Source: Ryuthela nishihirai (Eukaryota; Arthropoda; Arachnida; Araneae; Heptathelidae). From it: a DNA stretch of 64,000 nt. Both the position numbers and the translations under genes were made by a program. A model generated the notes under the pieces. That model was not told the DNA's origin. It searched no databases and worked only from the letters and a program-made list of their open reading frames with translations. The stretch is taken from NCBI GenBank assembly GCA_038380435.1, contig JAWZYU010000018.1:47417251-47481250 (forward strand), read 5' to 3'. This document shows, one piece after another, positions 23,969-35,442 of the stretch (position 1 is its first letter; every line of letters begins with the position of its first letter).

Positions 23969-24224
23969 AATCAGCGGCGTGTAGAACATAAACCGTGTAA
24001 AACCGAGTACCGTGTAAATCGAGGGATCGGTATATATTTTTAAGGAATTAAGAAAAATATCGTGTTCAAAAAAATATATACGTTTTTCATGAGTACTATT
24101 CATTGGCCAAATCATTTATTATGCATCTAAAGTGTTTCACCAAAAAAACTGGAAAGTATGATCTGTGTTTAGTGTATTGATTGTTAGTTTTATGAGCAGC
24201 TCATTCTTTTGCAATGAGCAGAAT

Positions 24225-24478
24225 TTCAGCTGATGAGTCACGGGTTGGAAGACTTGGTTTCATCCTGTTATTCAACGTGCAGTGCATATGGATTTCTTGC
24301 AAACAGAAAGTTCCATACGACAGACGGAAATCATTTCAAGCCTATAGATGTTTACTTTCCTACTAAGAGCAAAGTGAATATCAGCGGAGAAAATCTAAAC
24401 ACAGACACAATGGGGACCTGAACCTTATAATATCAAGTACGAGTATGGCGAAACTGATGTGCTGACTGAGCCAAATCT
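24225..24478 (-). repeat. SINE family B, diverged partial copy
   Basis: Follows the block order of the 52.4 kb copy: TTCAACGTGCA (24,272), CAAGCCTATAGATG (24,337), GCGGAGAAAATCT (24,384) and a decayed B box GGGGACCTGAACC (24,411). The short plus-strand open frame here is not a gene. Confidence 0.55.
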
Positions 24479-25804
24479 CATCCTGGGAAGACATGGGAGA
24501 TATATAACAGAATCCTTATGGTATTAATCCTCCGTTATAAAATCTGCAAACTGCTAATTAGGGAATTGCTCTGAATGTTCCTTGCATTTTATTTCCGCTG
24601 ATTCCGCTTCTTTGAATAAGGATTTCTTGCAAAGAGAGATCCTGTAAATACCAAGTTAGTTGATGGTTGTGTTGTATTTCTCTATCATTTTTACATATAG
24701 TAGTTTGATAGTATTTCCTATTTTTATACACACTCTCATATGTCTTTTTTACTGTCTAAATTTCAGAGAACGTTAATATGAATTTGTTCTGGTTTGAACA
24801 AATAAACCAAAACACTGGTATTTTTGTGAAATAAACAATCATACTAAAGGGAAAATAAATTATATTAAATCTTGTAAGGAAATTCTTGAAGGAGAATTCT
24901 CCTACAAAACATTAGCTTTTTTTTTTCAGGGATCAAATTATCGCTTTTGAGGAAGTAACATATGAGAAACTTTATTTTTAAGAGTCATTCATATGAAAAG
25001 TCGACAGTCCCTATATTTAGAAATGGATTGAGCGAGCTTTGTATTCTCACGCACGGGAAAATGGATATACATAGAAGGAACTCATCAACACTAGGATCAA
25101 TAACAAGCATTTGGTTAAGAGTGTAGACGTGGAAGTTGTGGATTTCAGACACACCTCACATGGACACATCCAAAGTTGAACAATGTACGGTACGCTGACG
25201 TTTTAATTTAACTAATAGGGTCTGCTGCCGATTGAGTTTCTGGACCCTGATGACAATAAACTTGCAACGATATTGCGAAACGATGCGCATTTGAAAGCAG
25301 GTAATAAAGTCAAAGAGCCCAGGACATTTGAATAAAACTGTTGTTTTGTTGCCTGACATCATCCGCCCCTATACAGCCAAAGTAACAATAACAACATTGC
25401 ACAATTTTGGTTGCGAATGCCTGGAACATCCTCCCTGTAGTTCTGGTATATATCATATTAGATTGCCACATTTTTGAAACTCTAAAATCGCCTGAAATAA
25501 AGAAAACTGAAATCAGACAAATACTTCCTCATGCAACAGCCGAAGTCACCCTAGGAAAGATAATATCATGCTGCTAATTTCATGTTGGGACAAATATCTC
25601 AATAGTCCTGGCGAATTTAAATAAATCAATAAAAGGTTTTAATTTGAACAAGCCTTATATATATTGTCACAGGAATTAATCGTTACTAAATATTTTTACT
25701 TTGTGCCAATACTCATACTTTAATAGTGTGTTTCCATTCCTTCCTTCCCGAATAATTCACAATTATTAAAATTAATGCAGCTATCAATATTTGATTATTT
25801 TGTG
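24479..25804. other. Non-coding stretch
   Basis: No gene or repeat recognised. The 68-codon minus-strand frame at 25,362-25,156 has no identifiable domain. Confidence 0.45.
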
Positions 25805-25812
25805 CTCTGTAT

Positions 25813-26020
25813 TAGGAGTTCTCAACGTGGGGTACGTGGTAAAAAATTTTGGGGTACACCGTGAGAGCTCAAAAGTCGCTAGATCTAGTAGCAAAGTCAG
25901 TGTTTTATTTTATTCCCATTGTTATTATGTAACTATAGTTTTATCTATCTATACAACGGGTACTCCAGTTGCATTAACATTTCCAGGGGGTACGTGAAGC
26001 ATAGAGATTGAGAACCACTG
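25813..26020. mobile_element. Non-autonomous hAT element (208 bp)
   Basis: The left end TAGGAGTTCTCAACGTGGGG and the complement of the right end CAGTGGTTCTCAATCTC are imperfect inverted repeats of hAT type. The flanking 8-mers CTCTGTAT (25805-25812) and CTCTATAT (26021-26028) differ at one base. No coding capacity. Confidence 0.7.
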
Positions 26021-26028
26021 CTCTATAT

Positions 26029-26472
26029 AGTTACTTTAGGTTCTTAAGGATTTAAATTTTGGAAGTGAAAACCAATAAATATGCAATAATGCGCTGTTAC
26101 AGAAATCCGTTAAATAAGTTGAATCCAATAGGACCACTGGTGCAATACGTTTTAATCTAATACATAAAGCCTTAATTCAGCTAAATCGTTACACAGGGAC
26201 AAAAGCTTGCATTACCGATTAAATGGGGCGAACGAGCTTATCTAAATTAAAATTGAATAAGGACTCCAAATGTGTAAATCTGAGAGTTTCGTAAGAAAGA
26301 TTTCTATAAAAGCATCACAGAAATAAATTAATTAGTGGAATAGTAAGTACATTTTTCATGAGATTTTCAATTTAAATTTATTCACATTTACTCCTTGATA
26401 TTTTTAATTTTATTATTTTTTTATTTTTAGGGCGAATATTCATTTAAATAGAGTACAGCTAAAAACGGATAG
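26029..26472. other. Non-coding stretch
   Basis: AT-rich, nothing recognised. Confidence 0.5.
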
Positions 26473-26682
26473 CCGTCCCGTGGCCGATTGGTTAGCACGC
26501 TTGGCTACTGATCTAAGGGACCTGGGTTCGAGCCCCGGATTTAGGCTATGGATGTGTGTGTCGTTTTTCTGCTGAGGTCCTGCCATCCTCTCAGATCTCC
26601 TACTGTGGCATATAAACTGACAGGCTCCTGTCAGACCTCTGTGGCAAGCAGCTGCTTGAGGGGTTTTTTTTTTTTTTTTTTT
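26473..26682 (+). repeat. SINE family A copy 4 (plus strand)
   Basis: The clearest forward copy: head GTCCCGTGGCCGATTGG with A box, B box GGGTTCGAGCCCCGG (about 26,524), body GCTGAGGTCCTGCCATCC, perfect stem CTGACAGG/CCTGTCAG, end GCTGCTTGAGGGG and a poly-T run. No foldable tRNA acceptor stem, so this is a SINE and not a tRNA gene. Confidence 0.85.
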
Positions 26683-26989
26683 TAAAAACGGTTTGATCTA
26701 ATATATTTTTCCACTTTGCATAATTTATTTATATTGATTTTAGTCAGGCTGGTATTATCGATGATGATGAAAATGATACTGTAAGGATAGAAAAACTGGC
26801 AACATTCCTGTTATTTAGAAAATGTGAAAAATGCAATTAGGAAAAAATAATAATAAAAATAGGTTTCCATTTCTTTTTTTTTCCCTTCACCATATTTATT
26901 AATACTTATTTCGATCCTGGGATAGAATGAGAGATGTATGAAAGAAAGTTAATAATCGTGAGTTAATTAATGGTGTCGTGAGTTCGAAA

Positions 26990-27346
26990 ATGGTTGTGTG
27001 ATTGTAGTGGATTTGGACAAAAGCAGCCCGAATCGCTATCAGAGGATTGCTCCTTTGCACAATAATGACAGCCCATACACTGCTCATTCCATGATGGACA
27101 TTTTCTGAACTCTCAATGGGCCACCACCATTCAGTCCAAATCAATTGCTGTCGGATTTTTCACTTGTTTGGGAAGCTGAAAAAGCATCTCCAAGGACAAC
27201 GTTTTCCATCCGATGAAGCTGTCAAAGAGAAAGTCGCAAAATAACATTAGGAGCACGACGCTTCCTTCTATCATCAGGGCTTTGATAAGATGATCGGCCG
27301 TTGTGACATGTGTTTCAAGAAATCTGATGACTATGTAGAAAAATAA
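26990..27346 (+). pseudogene. Mariner transposase C-terminal remnant
   Basis: Broken plus-strand frames resemble the last third of a mariner-type (DD34D) transposase: NDSPYTAH near 27,062 at the position of the second catalytic Asp (the aligned residue appears to be Asn), then PPPFSPN..SDF near 27,125-27,160, FGKLKKHLQGQRFPSDEAVKEKV near 27,168-27,235, and a tail FDKMIGRCDMCFKKSDDYVEK to 27,346. At least two frameshifts and several stops. The minus-strand frames here are shadows. No terminal repeats were found. Confidence 0.7.
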
Positions 27347-27429
27347 CAAGCTTATATGAATGCATTTCCTTTATATCATCTTCAATGTAATTCCTTCCCT
27401 TCGCAGATATTAAATAGGAATCTTCCTTT

Positions 27430-27705
27430 CTATTTTATCTCGGCCAAACTCCCTGCCCTGTCCTTGGTCAAGAGGGGACACCGATGAGCTTGGAGAGGCT
27501 GCCGTCCATCTGATGGGGCTTTAGGCCGTGGTCCGTGTGGGATAGCCATGTTCACGTTAAAGAACACGCTGGATGGCCTTGACTGGAGGCTACAATCTGT
27601 CTCCCAACAACTGTCCAATGGGTCCCCTCCCCAATCTTCTCTGAGCTTTCAGAGTCTTTGTGACCTGGCCCTTGTGTTAAAAAAAGTGCCGTACAGAGTA
27701 AAACA
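27430..27705 (+). repeat. SINE family B, copy lacking the tRNA head
   Basis: Plus-oriented body and 3' end: TTAAAGAACACGCTGGATGG (27,557), TCTCTGAGC and TTTGTGACCTGGCCC (27,656). The 5' tRNA-like part is truncated. The minus-strand open frames here are not genes. Confidence 0.8.
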
Positions 27706-28087
27706 ACCTTTGCTTCTTTTCTGATTTTCCCTCTTATGTGATGCTAGCTGTATTAGTCGAGCCAAGCAAAATTGAAAACTTGTCCCCATGAAAAATTTCG
27801 TAAAGGCATTGAATAAGAAAGGGGCTATTTTCATATATTTAAAACATAATTTTCTCAAAATTACTAAATTTTTTTCAACAAATTATTTCAAGTGTTTCTT
27901 GTAAACAGGGCATTTCCTGCGATACTTTATTATAGAATCATTTATATAACGCTGTGAGCGTGAGTTAAAAATATTAATTCCATGATATGAGGCTGTTAAG
28001 CTACCCAGTTCCCGACATACATGGCGCCAGTGGTGAATCAACAAAATATGCGGGAATGTTTATATATCATATTGCTGAAGAAAAAGG

Positions 28088-28165
28088 TTAGTTTTTGATG
28101 GTCTAGTGGTTATGATGCTTGGCATGCTTCTTCGAGAAATGGGTTCGAATCCCACTCACGACGAA
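28088..28165 (+). ncRNA. tRNA-like sequence with intact A and B boxes
   Basis: A box TGGTCTAGTGG (28099-28109) and B box GGGTTCGAATCCC (28141-28153) are near-perfect, with a good T-arm stem (TGGG/CCCA). The anticodon arm does not give a regular 5-bp stem with 7-nt loop, and the acceptor ends (GTTTTTGA and TCACGACG) do not pair. A tRNA pseudogene or the head of another SINE family fits better than a working tRNA. Confidence 0.45.
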
Positions 28166-28344
28166 TGCAAATTATTTCAAGTCCAACTTTGGATAAATTT
28201 CAATAACGGTTTCAGTAATTAAGAGAAAGACGTAATTAGTGTGTAGAGTGACTATTTTAAATGTTTTTCATAATAAATTCTTTTTCTGAACATTTGCTTT
28301 TGTTTCAGATTTTTTGCCACTTTAATTTTCAGACGCACTCTGTA

Positions 28345-29567
28345 CACAGTTATATCAGAATAATATGACTACCTACCTAATAATGGGAATAATCACCCTT
28401 GTCCCAGATGAAAGCGGCGAGACGGTGTGGCATGGATGCAATGAGTCCCTGGAAGGTTTGCCAGCGGCACATGTGCCCATTCGGACTCCAGTAGAGCACG
28501 GAGGTTCCGGAGATGACGGGGTTATGTGTCCTTACGCCGAACCTGTCGATCCAAATGGTCCTACAAGTGCTCTATGGGATTGAGGTCGGGCGATTTCGCC
28601 GGCCAAGGAAGAACGGAGACATCGCTGTCATGTTCCTGGAACCAGTCACGCACTACCTTAGCGACATGGCAGGGCGCATTGTCCTGTTGGTAGACACCAT
28701 CACCACCAGGGTAAATATCCAACATGAGGGGATGCATGTGGTCAGAGAGGATGGACAGGTAGGCATTGGAGTTGAAAGACCCATCCAGTGGTACCAGCGG
28801 TCCCAGGTCATACCAGAAAAACATCCCCCAGACATGCACACTGACACCGCCGGTCTGTACTTGACGGACAAGTGTGTGCAGGTGTTGGATCTCGTGTGTT
28901 TCACGCCGTATCTGCCACCGCCCATCACTTCTGTGGAGTAGAAACCTCGATTCGTCGGAGAAGGCAAACTTTTTCCACTCTTCCACTGTCCAATGATGGT
29001 AGTCCAGTTCTAACTGCAGGTGTCGTTGCCAATGGACCTTGGTTAACATAGGCGCCTTTATGCAGCGTCGACTCCAGAGACCCATGCGTATCAGGGTTCG
29101 CTCTACTGTTATCGGGGATACGTTCCTGGGTGTCCCAGCGTTCATTTGAGTGGTCAATTGCTGCACTGTTGCGCGTCGATTGCGCTTTACCAGTCGATGG
29201 AGGCGACGTTCTCCTCTGGAGTTGATGGCCTTTGGGGATCCACAGTTATGACGTCTGGAGGTACTCGGTGTGCCAGAGGTCCATTCTTGGTACACCCTTA
29301 TTACAACACCTCGCGAACAGCTCACGAAGTTTGCTGTTTCCGAGATGCTTCCACCCTTGGTGCAGTAAGCCAATGATCATTCCTTCTTGAATGTTCGTCA
29401 AATCAATACCTCTCTCTATTGCTCTCACGTTACGCACTATGGCTCATCTGTCCTGGCTGGCCGCTTATATCTCTACGTGCGGTCGAGCTTGCCATGTGCA
29501 CTCTGTGACACGCCTGGGCAGTACACTATGATTCCGTGAGTAGTCATATTATTCTGATATGACTGTG
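28345..29567 (-). mobile_element. Tc1-like transposon, complete ends (1,223 bp)
   Basis: Flanked by the TA target duplication (28343-28344 and 29568-29569). The 28-bp terminal inverted repeats (28345-28372 and 29540-29567) start CACAGTYATATCAGAATAA and differ at one position. The element contains one transposase gene on the minus strand, broken by frameshifts and stops, so it is structurally complete but not autonomous. Confidence 0.9.
28377..29437 (-). pseudogene. Tc1-like transposase, DD36E, broken
   Basis: Cut-and-paste DNA transposase relic. The start at 29,437 gives MRNVRAIERGIDLT; near 29,370 the frame shifts into the main 270-codon stretch (29,373-28,561). That stretch holds a helix-turn-helix-containing N-terminal region (SETANFVSCSRGVV), the catalytic Asp in FSDESRF (residue 140 of the stretch), VHVWGMF, the second Asp in QQDNAPCH (231), and the Glu in SPDLNPIEH (268). 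Between the second Asp and the Glu are 36 residues; canonical Tc1 has 34. A TAG follows EHL, a second stop lies near 28,522, and a further shift near 28,467 is needed to reach the tail SMPHRLAAFIWDKG ending at 28,377. DD36E spacing is known from the Incomer lineage of Tc1/mariner elements; membership is not shown here. Shadow frames on the plus strand are not genes. Confidence 0.85.
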
Positions 29568-29569
29568 TA

Positions 29570-32500
29570 TATTATAATTTAAACTATATTGCTTATCTTA
29601 CAAGCGTAACAATATATCTAATAACTGTGATATAATACAAGTTTTTGAAGCATTTTGAAATCAGCTTACCAAAAATAACTATAATTGCTGATATTTCTCA
29701 TCAGATTCTTGAGGTAGTGTTACATGCTTTTTCCTAACGTAGTTCCAATATTATACGTTCTTCACCTATATATTATAGGTCTATTTTAGTATATCAGCCT
29801 ATATATCAGTTTTAATTGGGGATGTCTACAAATTTAAACTTTCAATTTTTAAGTATAATTATTTATCTTCACTGTTTTCTAAATACCATAACACAAAAAA
29901 ATTTGCATATTTATTTTGCGAAGAAAAGGCCTGATGTTGCGAAGAAAAGTACTCTTAGCAATTATCGAAATTCTACATATTTGAATTAAATATTGCTACA
30001 AATTATACTATTATTAGAAGATTTTACTTTTTTAAATGTGTATCAGTGTTCTCGTTTCATTATCATTATTTGTTTTAACAAAATTTTAAATCAAAATAAG
30101 ATTTTTTTTGTAGAAAAATGAAAACTAATTTCTACTATGTTGACCTCCTTTAGAAATGCTTTGAAATTTATAGGATATATTATTTCGCTGAAAGTTATTA
30201 TGAAGTGAAGATAAAACAAACAGAATTCCTTCAAAGTTACAGGATTTGAATATCATTTAGCCTAAAGCATCTTCGAAAAGTTTGTCATCCAAACATAACG
30301 AGAACCATTTCTTAAAGAATAAATGTTTGAGTTATTTGTTTTAAGGGAAATGTTTGAACGTAAACGAAATGTTTGAATATACAGTCAAAGCAAAGTTCTA
30401 CTCAGGAAAGAGTACAATAGTGCAATAGTGCAATTCGTTATTCTAAGGAACAGTATACGAGCAATTCCTGAGTGATGCTGTTTGTACAATTTTGTATTTA
30501 CCAAGTTCCTCCTCCAAGCACTATTTAAAATAATTTTATAAAGCCTGCTGTCTAGAATTTATCTTCTAGGCAGGTTTCAATTCCACCTACGATGTCGATT
30601 TTAAATTACTCAATAAATTCACCTTATGTATGACATACTCATCTCACTAATTTTGATACTGATCAATAAATAGTATTAATTGCAAGTCATATCGAATTGC
30701 TGTATTCAATTTAAAAATCATTCTCATCGAAGTGCTCAAATATAACACCGGGGTTTTTAATTAACGTTGAAAATAAGTAACTTTGTCCTCCCGGTAGGCA
30801 TTTGCGATAGAAGACTGACCGCAGTTTAGTACAGGTAGATATTGAGATGGCATGTTATGATAGAAAGAGCTGAACAAATGATTAAAGCAAATGTCGATAT
30901 CTGATTCTATATTCGAATATGGATCACTTTTTTTCCGGCAGAAAATCAACTATGCTAAAGGTCTGGTCTCATGAAAACTATATCTCTCCTAAAGATTGAG
31001 CGGATTTAATTTGCTTTACCTAAATAATCACTAAATAAAGAATTTCATTTATTGCTTTCAGGAGATATTCCTCTAGGATGAATTAAGCGTAATTTAATGC
31101 AAATGCTGTTGACAGAAATCTATAATAAAATTATAATATAAATCAGGATTATCCCTAATCAATAAGTAAATAAAGGACCTCCATCTCAAGGCGGAGAAAA
31201 TAAAATATACAAGCGTTATGCAAAACTAGCAAATTAGTGATTAAATTAAATAATAACTAAACTCACATATAAAATAGCATATTCTAGAATACATACTGCT
31301 GTTAAAGTTATTTATTACGTAATAAGCAATAAAATTTTAAGAATGGCTGACATTCTTATTATTGATTACTGATTATGATTTTAACAGCGACAACAATTCA
31401 AAGACTTCAGCAGTTTTTGGATTAATTTACCCTGGAGTAACTAGCTGACAAGATACATTTTCACTCCACAATGGCGAATGGCTGTCAAGTTGATGGAAGT
31501 GTTGCGAAAGGTACCATTGAATAGTTCTTAAGGACATGAGGGATGCTCATATTAAGATAAACCTTTTGTTATTTATTCACATTGTTTTGCTCTTCTATGC
31601 AAATGATCAAAGTTTAATATCATCAATACACGGTTGCCTTACCACGTTCGTTATTTTCTTTCTAATCAAGTGTAGAGCTATGTCTCAAGCTCAGTGTTAT
31701 TACATTTATTACTGTATTCAATGATTGATCTTCGGAAACAAAACAAGGCATGTCAAAAAAAAGTGACACCTTCAGCAGGATCGGGAATAGGGGAACATAC
31801 TTAGGGATAGGTAGTGTTAAAGTTTTCTCTACTTATAACTAATGACTATTATTAGCTCACGACATAATTCTCTCGCATGTTGCACTAACAGGACTTCCGA
31901 CTAGTACACAGACAAAAACTATCGAAGGATTCCCACAGTTTGGGTCTTCTATGCACACAGAAACCGAATTATAACTGGGATCTCTAGCTTACTGCAGCAG
32001 TACTTTCGCCATATTCCCTCCGATTCTGCGCCTCACAACACTGGTGTATAACAGCGATAACTCCTGCCACTTAGAGACAGTATTTGGTAGTAGCACAGGC
32101 CAGATGTTTATTAGTTTGTCGGGAAACAAACTGCAAACCTTACTTTTGCTTCAAGATTCACATAATTTGCTTCAACAGTGCATTCGTCATGCAAAGGAAG
32201 TCCCGGATTTTAAGCTCACGATTTCCACCATTTTACTGGGTAGGGTTTTGGCCTAGAACCCTATCCAGGTATTAGTATGTTTCTACCGTTTTGCGGCTAT
32301 GGGTTGTAGCCTACAGCAGCAAAATGCTGGAAACGGTAGCTAATAGTGTAAATTAAAAGCAATCGAAGAATTAAAAAAATGTGTGATTTTCATTAGCATT
32401 TCTGCAATTCAAAATTTTCATTTATTTCTTAAGAGAAGGAAACCTTAAAATCCTATATCTCCCGCTGTAACCCAGGGTGAAGGATAAGTCAAGGATTATA

Positions 32501-32590
32501 AAACAAATATATAGCACAGTGCTACACAATTCGGAGATACATAAACATGTACCATTATTATACTGCTCTCTATATCATTGCTATCAGTTT
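29570..32590. other. AT-rich non-coding stretch
   Basis: No protein-coding, RNA or repeat feature was recognised apart from a small hairpin-prone segment at 32,278-32,340 (CTACCGTTTTGC and its partner). Confidence 0.5.
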
Positions 32591-32917
32591 CAGCAATTGT
32601 TGCTGTCCGTGAAATTGAAAGTTCTACAGATCAATTTTCACTGGAGCCATCAATAGCAGAAGAATAAGGCTAACTAATGGTCATAAAATTACTATGCATT
32701 GTGATACTTATGTCCTAGGTGATCCGCTTGCTTCGTTCACGTCTTTTGTTATTTATGACTACTGGAAGCGTGGATGAAGCAAGCGGATGTCCTAAAACAT
32801 AAGTATCACAATGCATAGTAATTTCATGACCTTAGTTAGCCTTAATCTTTTGTTATTCATGACTCCGGTGAAAATCGAACAGTAGAACTTTAAATTACAC
32901 GGACAGAACAACTGCTA
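32591..32917. repeat. Long imperfect palindrome, about 155-bp arms
   Basis: The left arm (32,591-32,745) and right arm (about 32,769-32,917) are complementary over most of their length with substitutions and small gaps. Well-matched blocks include TTACTATGCATTGTGATACT (left, about 32,689) and its complement near 32,800. The centre carries TCTTTTGTTATTTATGAC, a near copy of which sits in the right arm at 32,847. No coding sequence. Probably a foldback element or an inverted duplication. Confidence 0.75.
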
Positions 32918-34514
32918 AAAGAAGGATTTTACAGTGTAACAGTGGTATATTTTTATGTTTTCGAATGTCAAGAATGATAATGGAAACATCATGACTAGAA
33001 TACTCTTCATCTAAATATGGAACCAACTCAAATAGATTATTCCTAGTGTTGTTTTCTGAAATATTAAGACTGTCGAATACACAAATGCTGCAGGGGGTGA
33101 GGATAATACTTTCTTTAGGATTTGAGCAAAATCTATTTGTTTTCAGCTTTCATGCAAATACTTCTGAAATCCTTTAAGTATCTCTCTTGCACTTTAAGTC
33201 TCTTGCTTTGATTTATGAATAATGAGTGCATCTATTCTTTATCGAAAATGGAATTGCAAAAGAAGGTTCCAGAGCAGCATTCTGGTTGAAAACAGTTATT
33301 CCCACGGTTAGTTTTAAGTGTTGTCTATTTAGAAATTTAACTTACTCTAACTGGTAAAAATCAAACCAATTCTAGATGGCCGAAAAGGCAAACGTTATTA
33401 TTTTATAATATCTATTCAATCAAAAAAATAATATTTCCTTTATCACTTAAAAAAAGTTGAATATCTACAGACGGACAGAACTATGGACTTGATATACATT
33501 AAAGTAAGATAACAATTGATTTGAAAATAAGTTGAAAACAATAAATAAATTTCGAAATTCATTCAGAAACAATAGCAAAAAATTTCCCAGAAATGAAAAC
33601 GAAACGTCACTCAGTGGAATCCGGAATTCCTCTTTCTTGATCCTTTAATCTTCGATGGTTTGTCAGGCTTATTACATTTTAACGCTCAGTTTGTTGCGCT
33701 AAATCTGAAACAATTTAGTGAAGCATTTCGTACAGCTTTCGTTCTACTACGTGGTTCAGTTTCTTCTAGATTTTTCCAGTGCAGTTCGCCTTCTTGATAC
33801 ATGTGCTGTAGCCCAATAGCTGTTTGACAAGCAAACTCTTTGAGCAAGCAGTAGAGCGAAGTCGAGAGAATCCGTCACGTAACGCTTGAGGGGAAAGTGG
33901 CTTCAAGTGGTTGTTAACAACTTATGTGATTTCCCTCGTGTCAGTTCTTTTTTTTGTTTTTTTATCCGCTTCTTTATTTCATTCAGAGAATGGATGTTCC
34001 ACAAGTGAAGAAATATTGAATTCTCAGTGGCCAATGTCCAGAAGTTCCCTTTTCAGTTTGTTGCGTATATATTTATTTCCACCGATTTCAAGAAAGTACT
34101 TATAAAATTTTTAGTTCCAGAAGTCATTTGTAATCTTTACAGTTTTTGAAACAGTTCGATTTATCCAGTTTCATTTATTATATCTTGATGATGAAGTATG
34201 ATTCTTACTCGAAAAGGCGTGTACAGAGACCGTAACGTATCCAGAAACTTCCAAATTTGGGTGAGGGAGGGTGAGGTTGATATGTCTGAGTCTCCTGTAA
34301 AACGCTTGAGTCTAATTTTCGACGAGCGGCTTAGGAAAATATACTATATTGGTAGTGGTGGTGGTGGGAGTTATATCTCTAACACCTCATCCTCTTATGT
34401 ACAAAGGGGTAATTTCAAATTTACCCATTTTAAACTGGATTGAAAAAAACCTATCCGACATTATTTTAATTAAATAGAACAATTTTAGGAAACGAATTTA
34501 TCCTCATCGTTGTG
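32918..34514. other. Non-coding stretch
   Basis: AT-rich with no recognised gene. The frames at 33,911 and 34,198 show no known domain. Confidence 0.45.
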
Positions 34515-35165
34515 AAAGAACATGGTGCTACGTTGCACCAATTTATGGTGGCAGCTGAATTGCCACCATTTTTTGTTGTAAAGTAACAGCATATTCTGGT
34601 GGAAGGATTACACCCCAAAATAGTAATCTGATACGAGAAACAAGAGAAAGGCAGCTTTTTTTTCAAATGAAAGGATACACCGAAATAGTTCAATCTACCA
34701 TCAGGAAGGAAAGTAAAATACACTATAATCTATCTAGCACCATACACAGGTGAAAGCTGACGCCTTAATAATGAAACTTCACACCAACAGGTAGCAAGCT
34801 AATAACGTTTACTTTATTCTTGTTTCTCATCATTTAGAACAAAGGATATTAGCAAGGATCAAAGGAAATAAATAAAGAAGAGTAATAAAATACTTATTGG
34901 AATATGTAAAATATCGAAAAAATAAGATCATTTTTATATTTTAAATATTTTCAAAATTGTTACAGAATTTTTTTAAATTATTACAAAATAGTGAAATAAA
35001 ATTAAATATTAAATTAAAGAATAGAATTTTGTTTGAAGGTTGGTGTTACCTTACACCCTAATATGGTGTTAAATATGAAAATGGTGAAAGCCCTGATCTT
35101 ACACCATTTTGTGGTGTAACGTCACACCATAAACGGATGTAGCATTACACACTCTTTTACAGTGA
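34515..35165. mobile_element. Possible TIR element rich in GGTGTAA/TTACACC motifs
   Basis: Both edges carry clusters of short inverted motifs: GGTGGCA/TGCCACC (34,547-34,567) on the left and TTACACCA/TGGTGTAA (35,099-35,119) on the right. The left edge resembles the complement of the right (GTTTATGGTG-type blocks). Interior AT-rich. No target duplication was defined. Confidence 0.3.
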
Positions 35166-35267
35166 TGAACCCCACTTACCACTATGGTCGGGCAGGGAAC
35201 CTCTATGGAATCATGTATACATCCTTTATTTAAAAATAATATGTGTGCAGCAAAGTCATATCCTAGG

Positions 35268-35442
35268 CGCCTTAAAGAATACACTGGATGGTGTTGACAA
35301 AGGCTTCCATCTGTCTCTTCCAACTTATAGAATGAATCCCCTTCTAGAACTTTCTCTCCGTTCTTTGGGTCTTTGTGACCTGGCCATTTAGTCCATTGTA
35401 CACAAAAAGTGCTGCTCAAAGCTAAAACAACCCAACAACTCA
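35268..35442 (+). repeat. SINE family B, 3' part
   Basis: Plus-strand fragment with TTAAAGAATACACTGGATGG (35,272), TTTGTGACCTGGCCATTTAG (35,370) and the 3' block AAAAAGTGCTGCTCAAAGC. 5' truncated. Confidence 0.8.

Noticed and set aside
26473..26545. tRNA gene
   Set aside because: A and B boxes are good but acceptor ends do not pair, and the same body follows in four copies: a SINE head.
28365..28941. Plus-strand frames of 72 and 142 codons
   Set aside because: Antisense shadows of the Tc1-like transposase.
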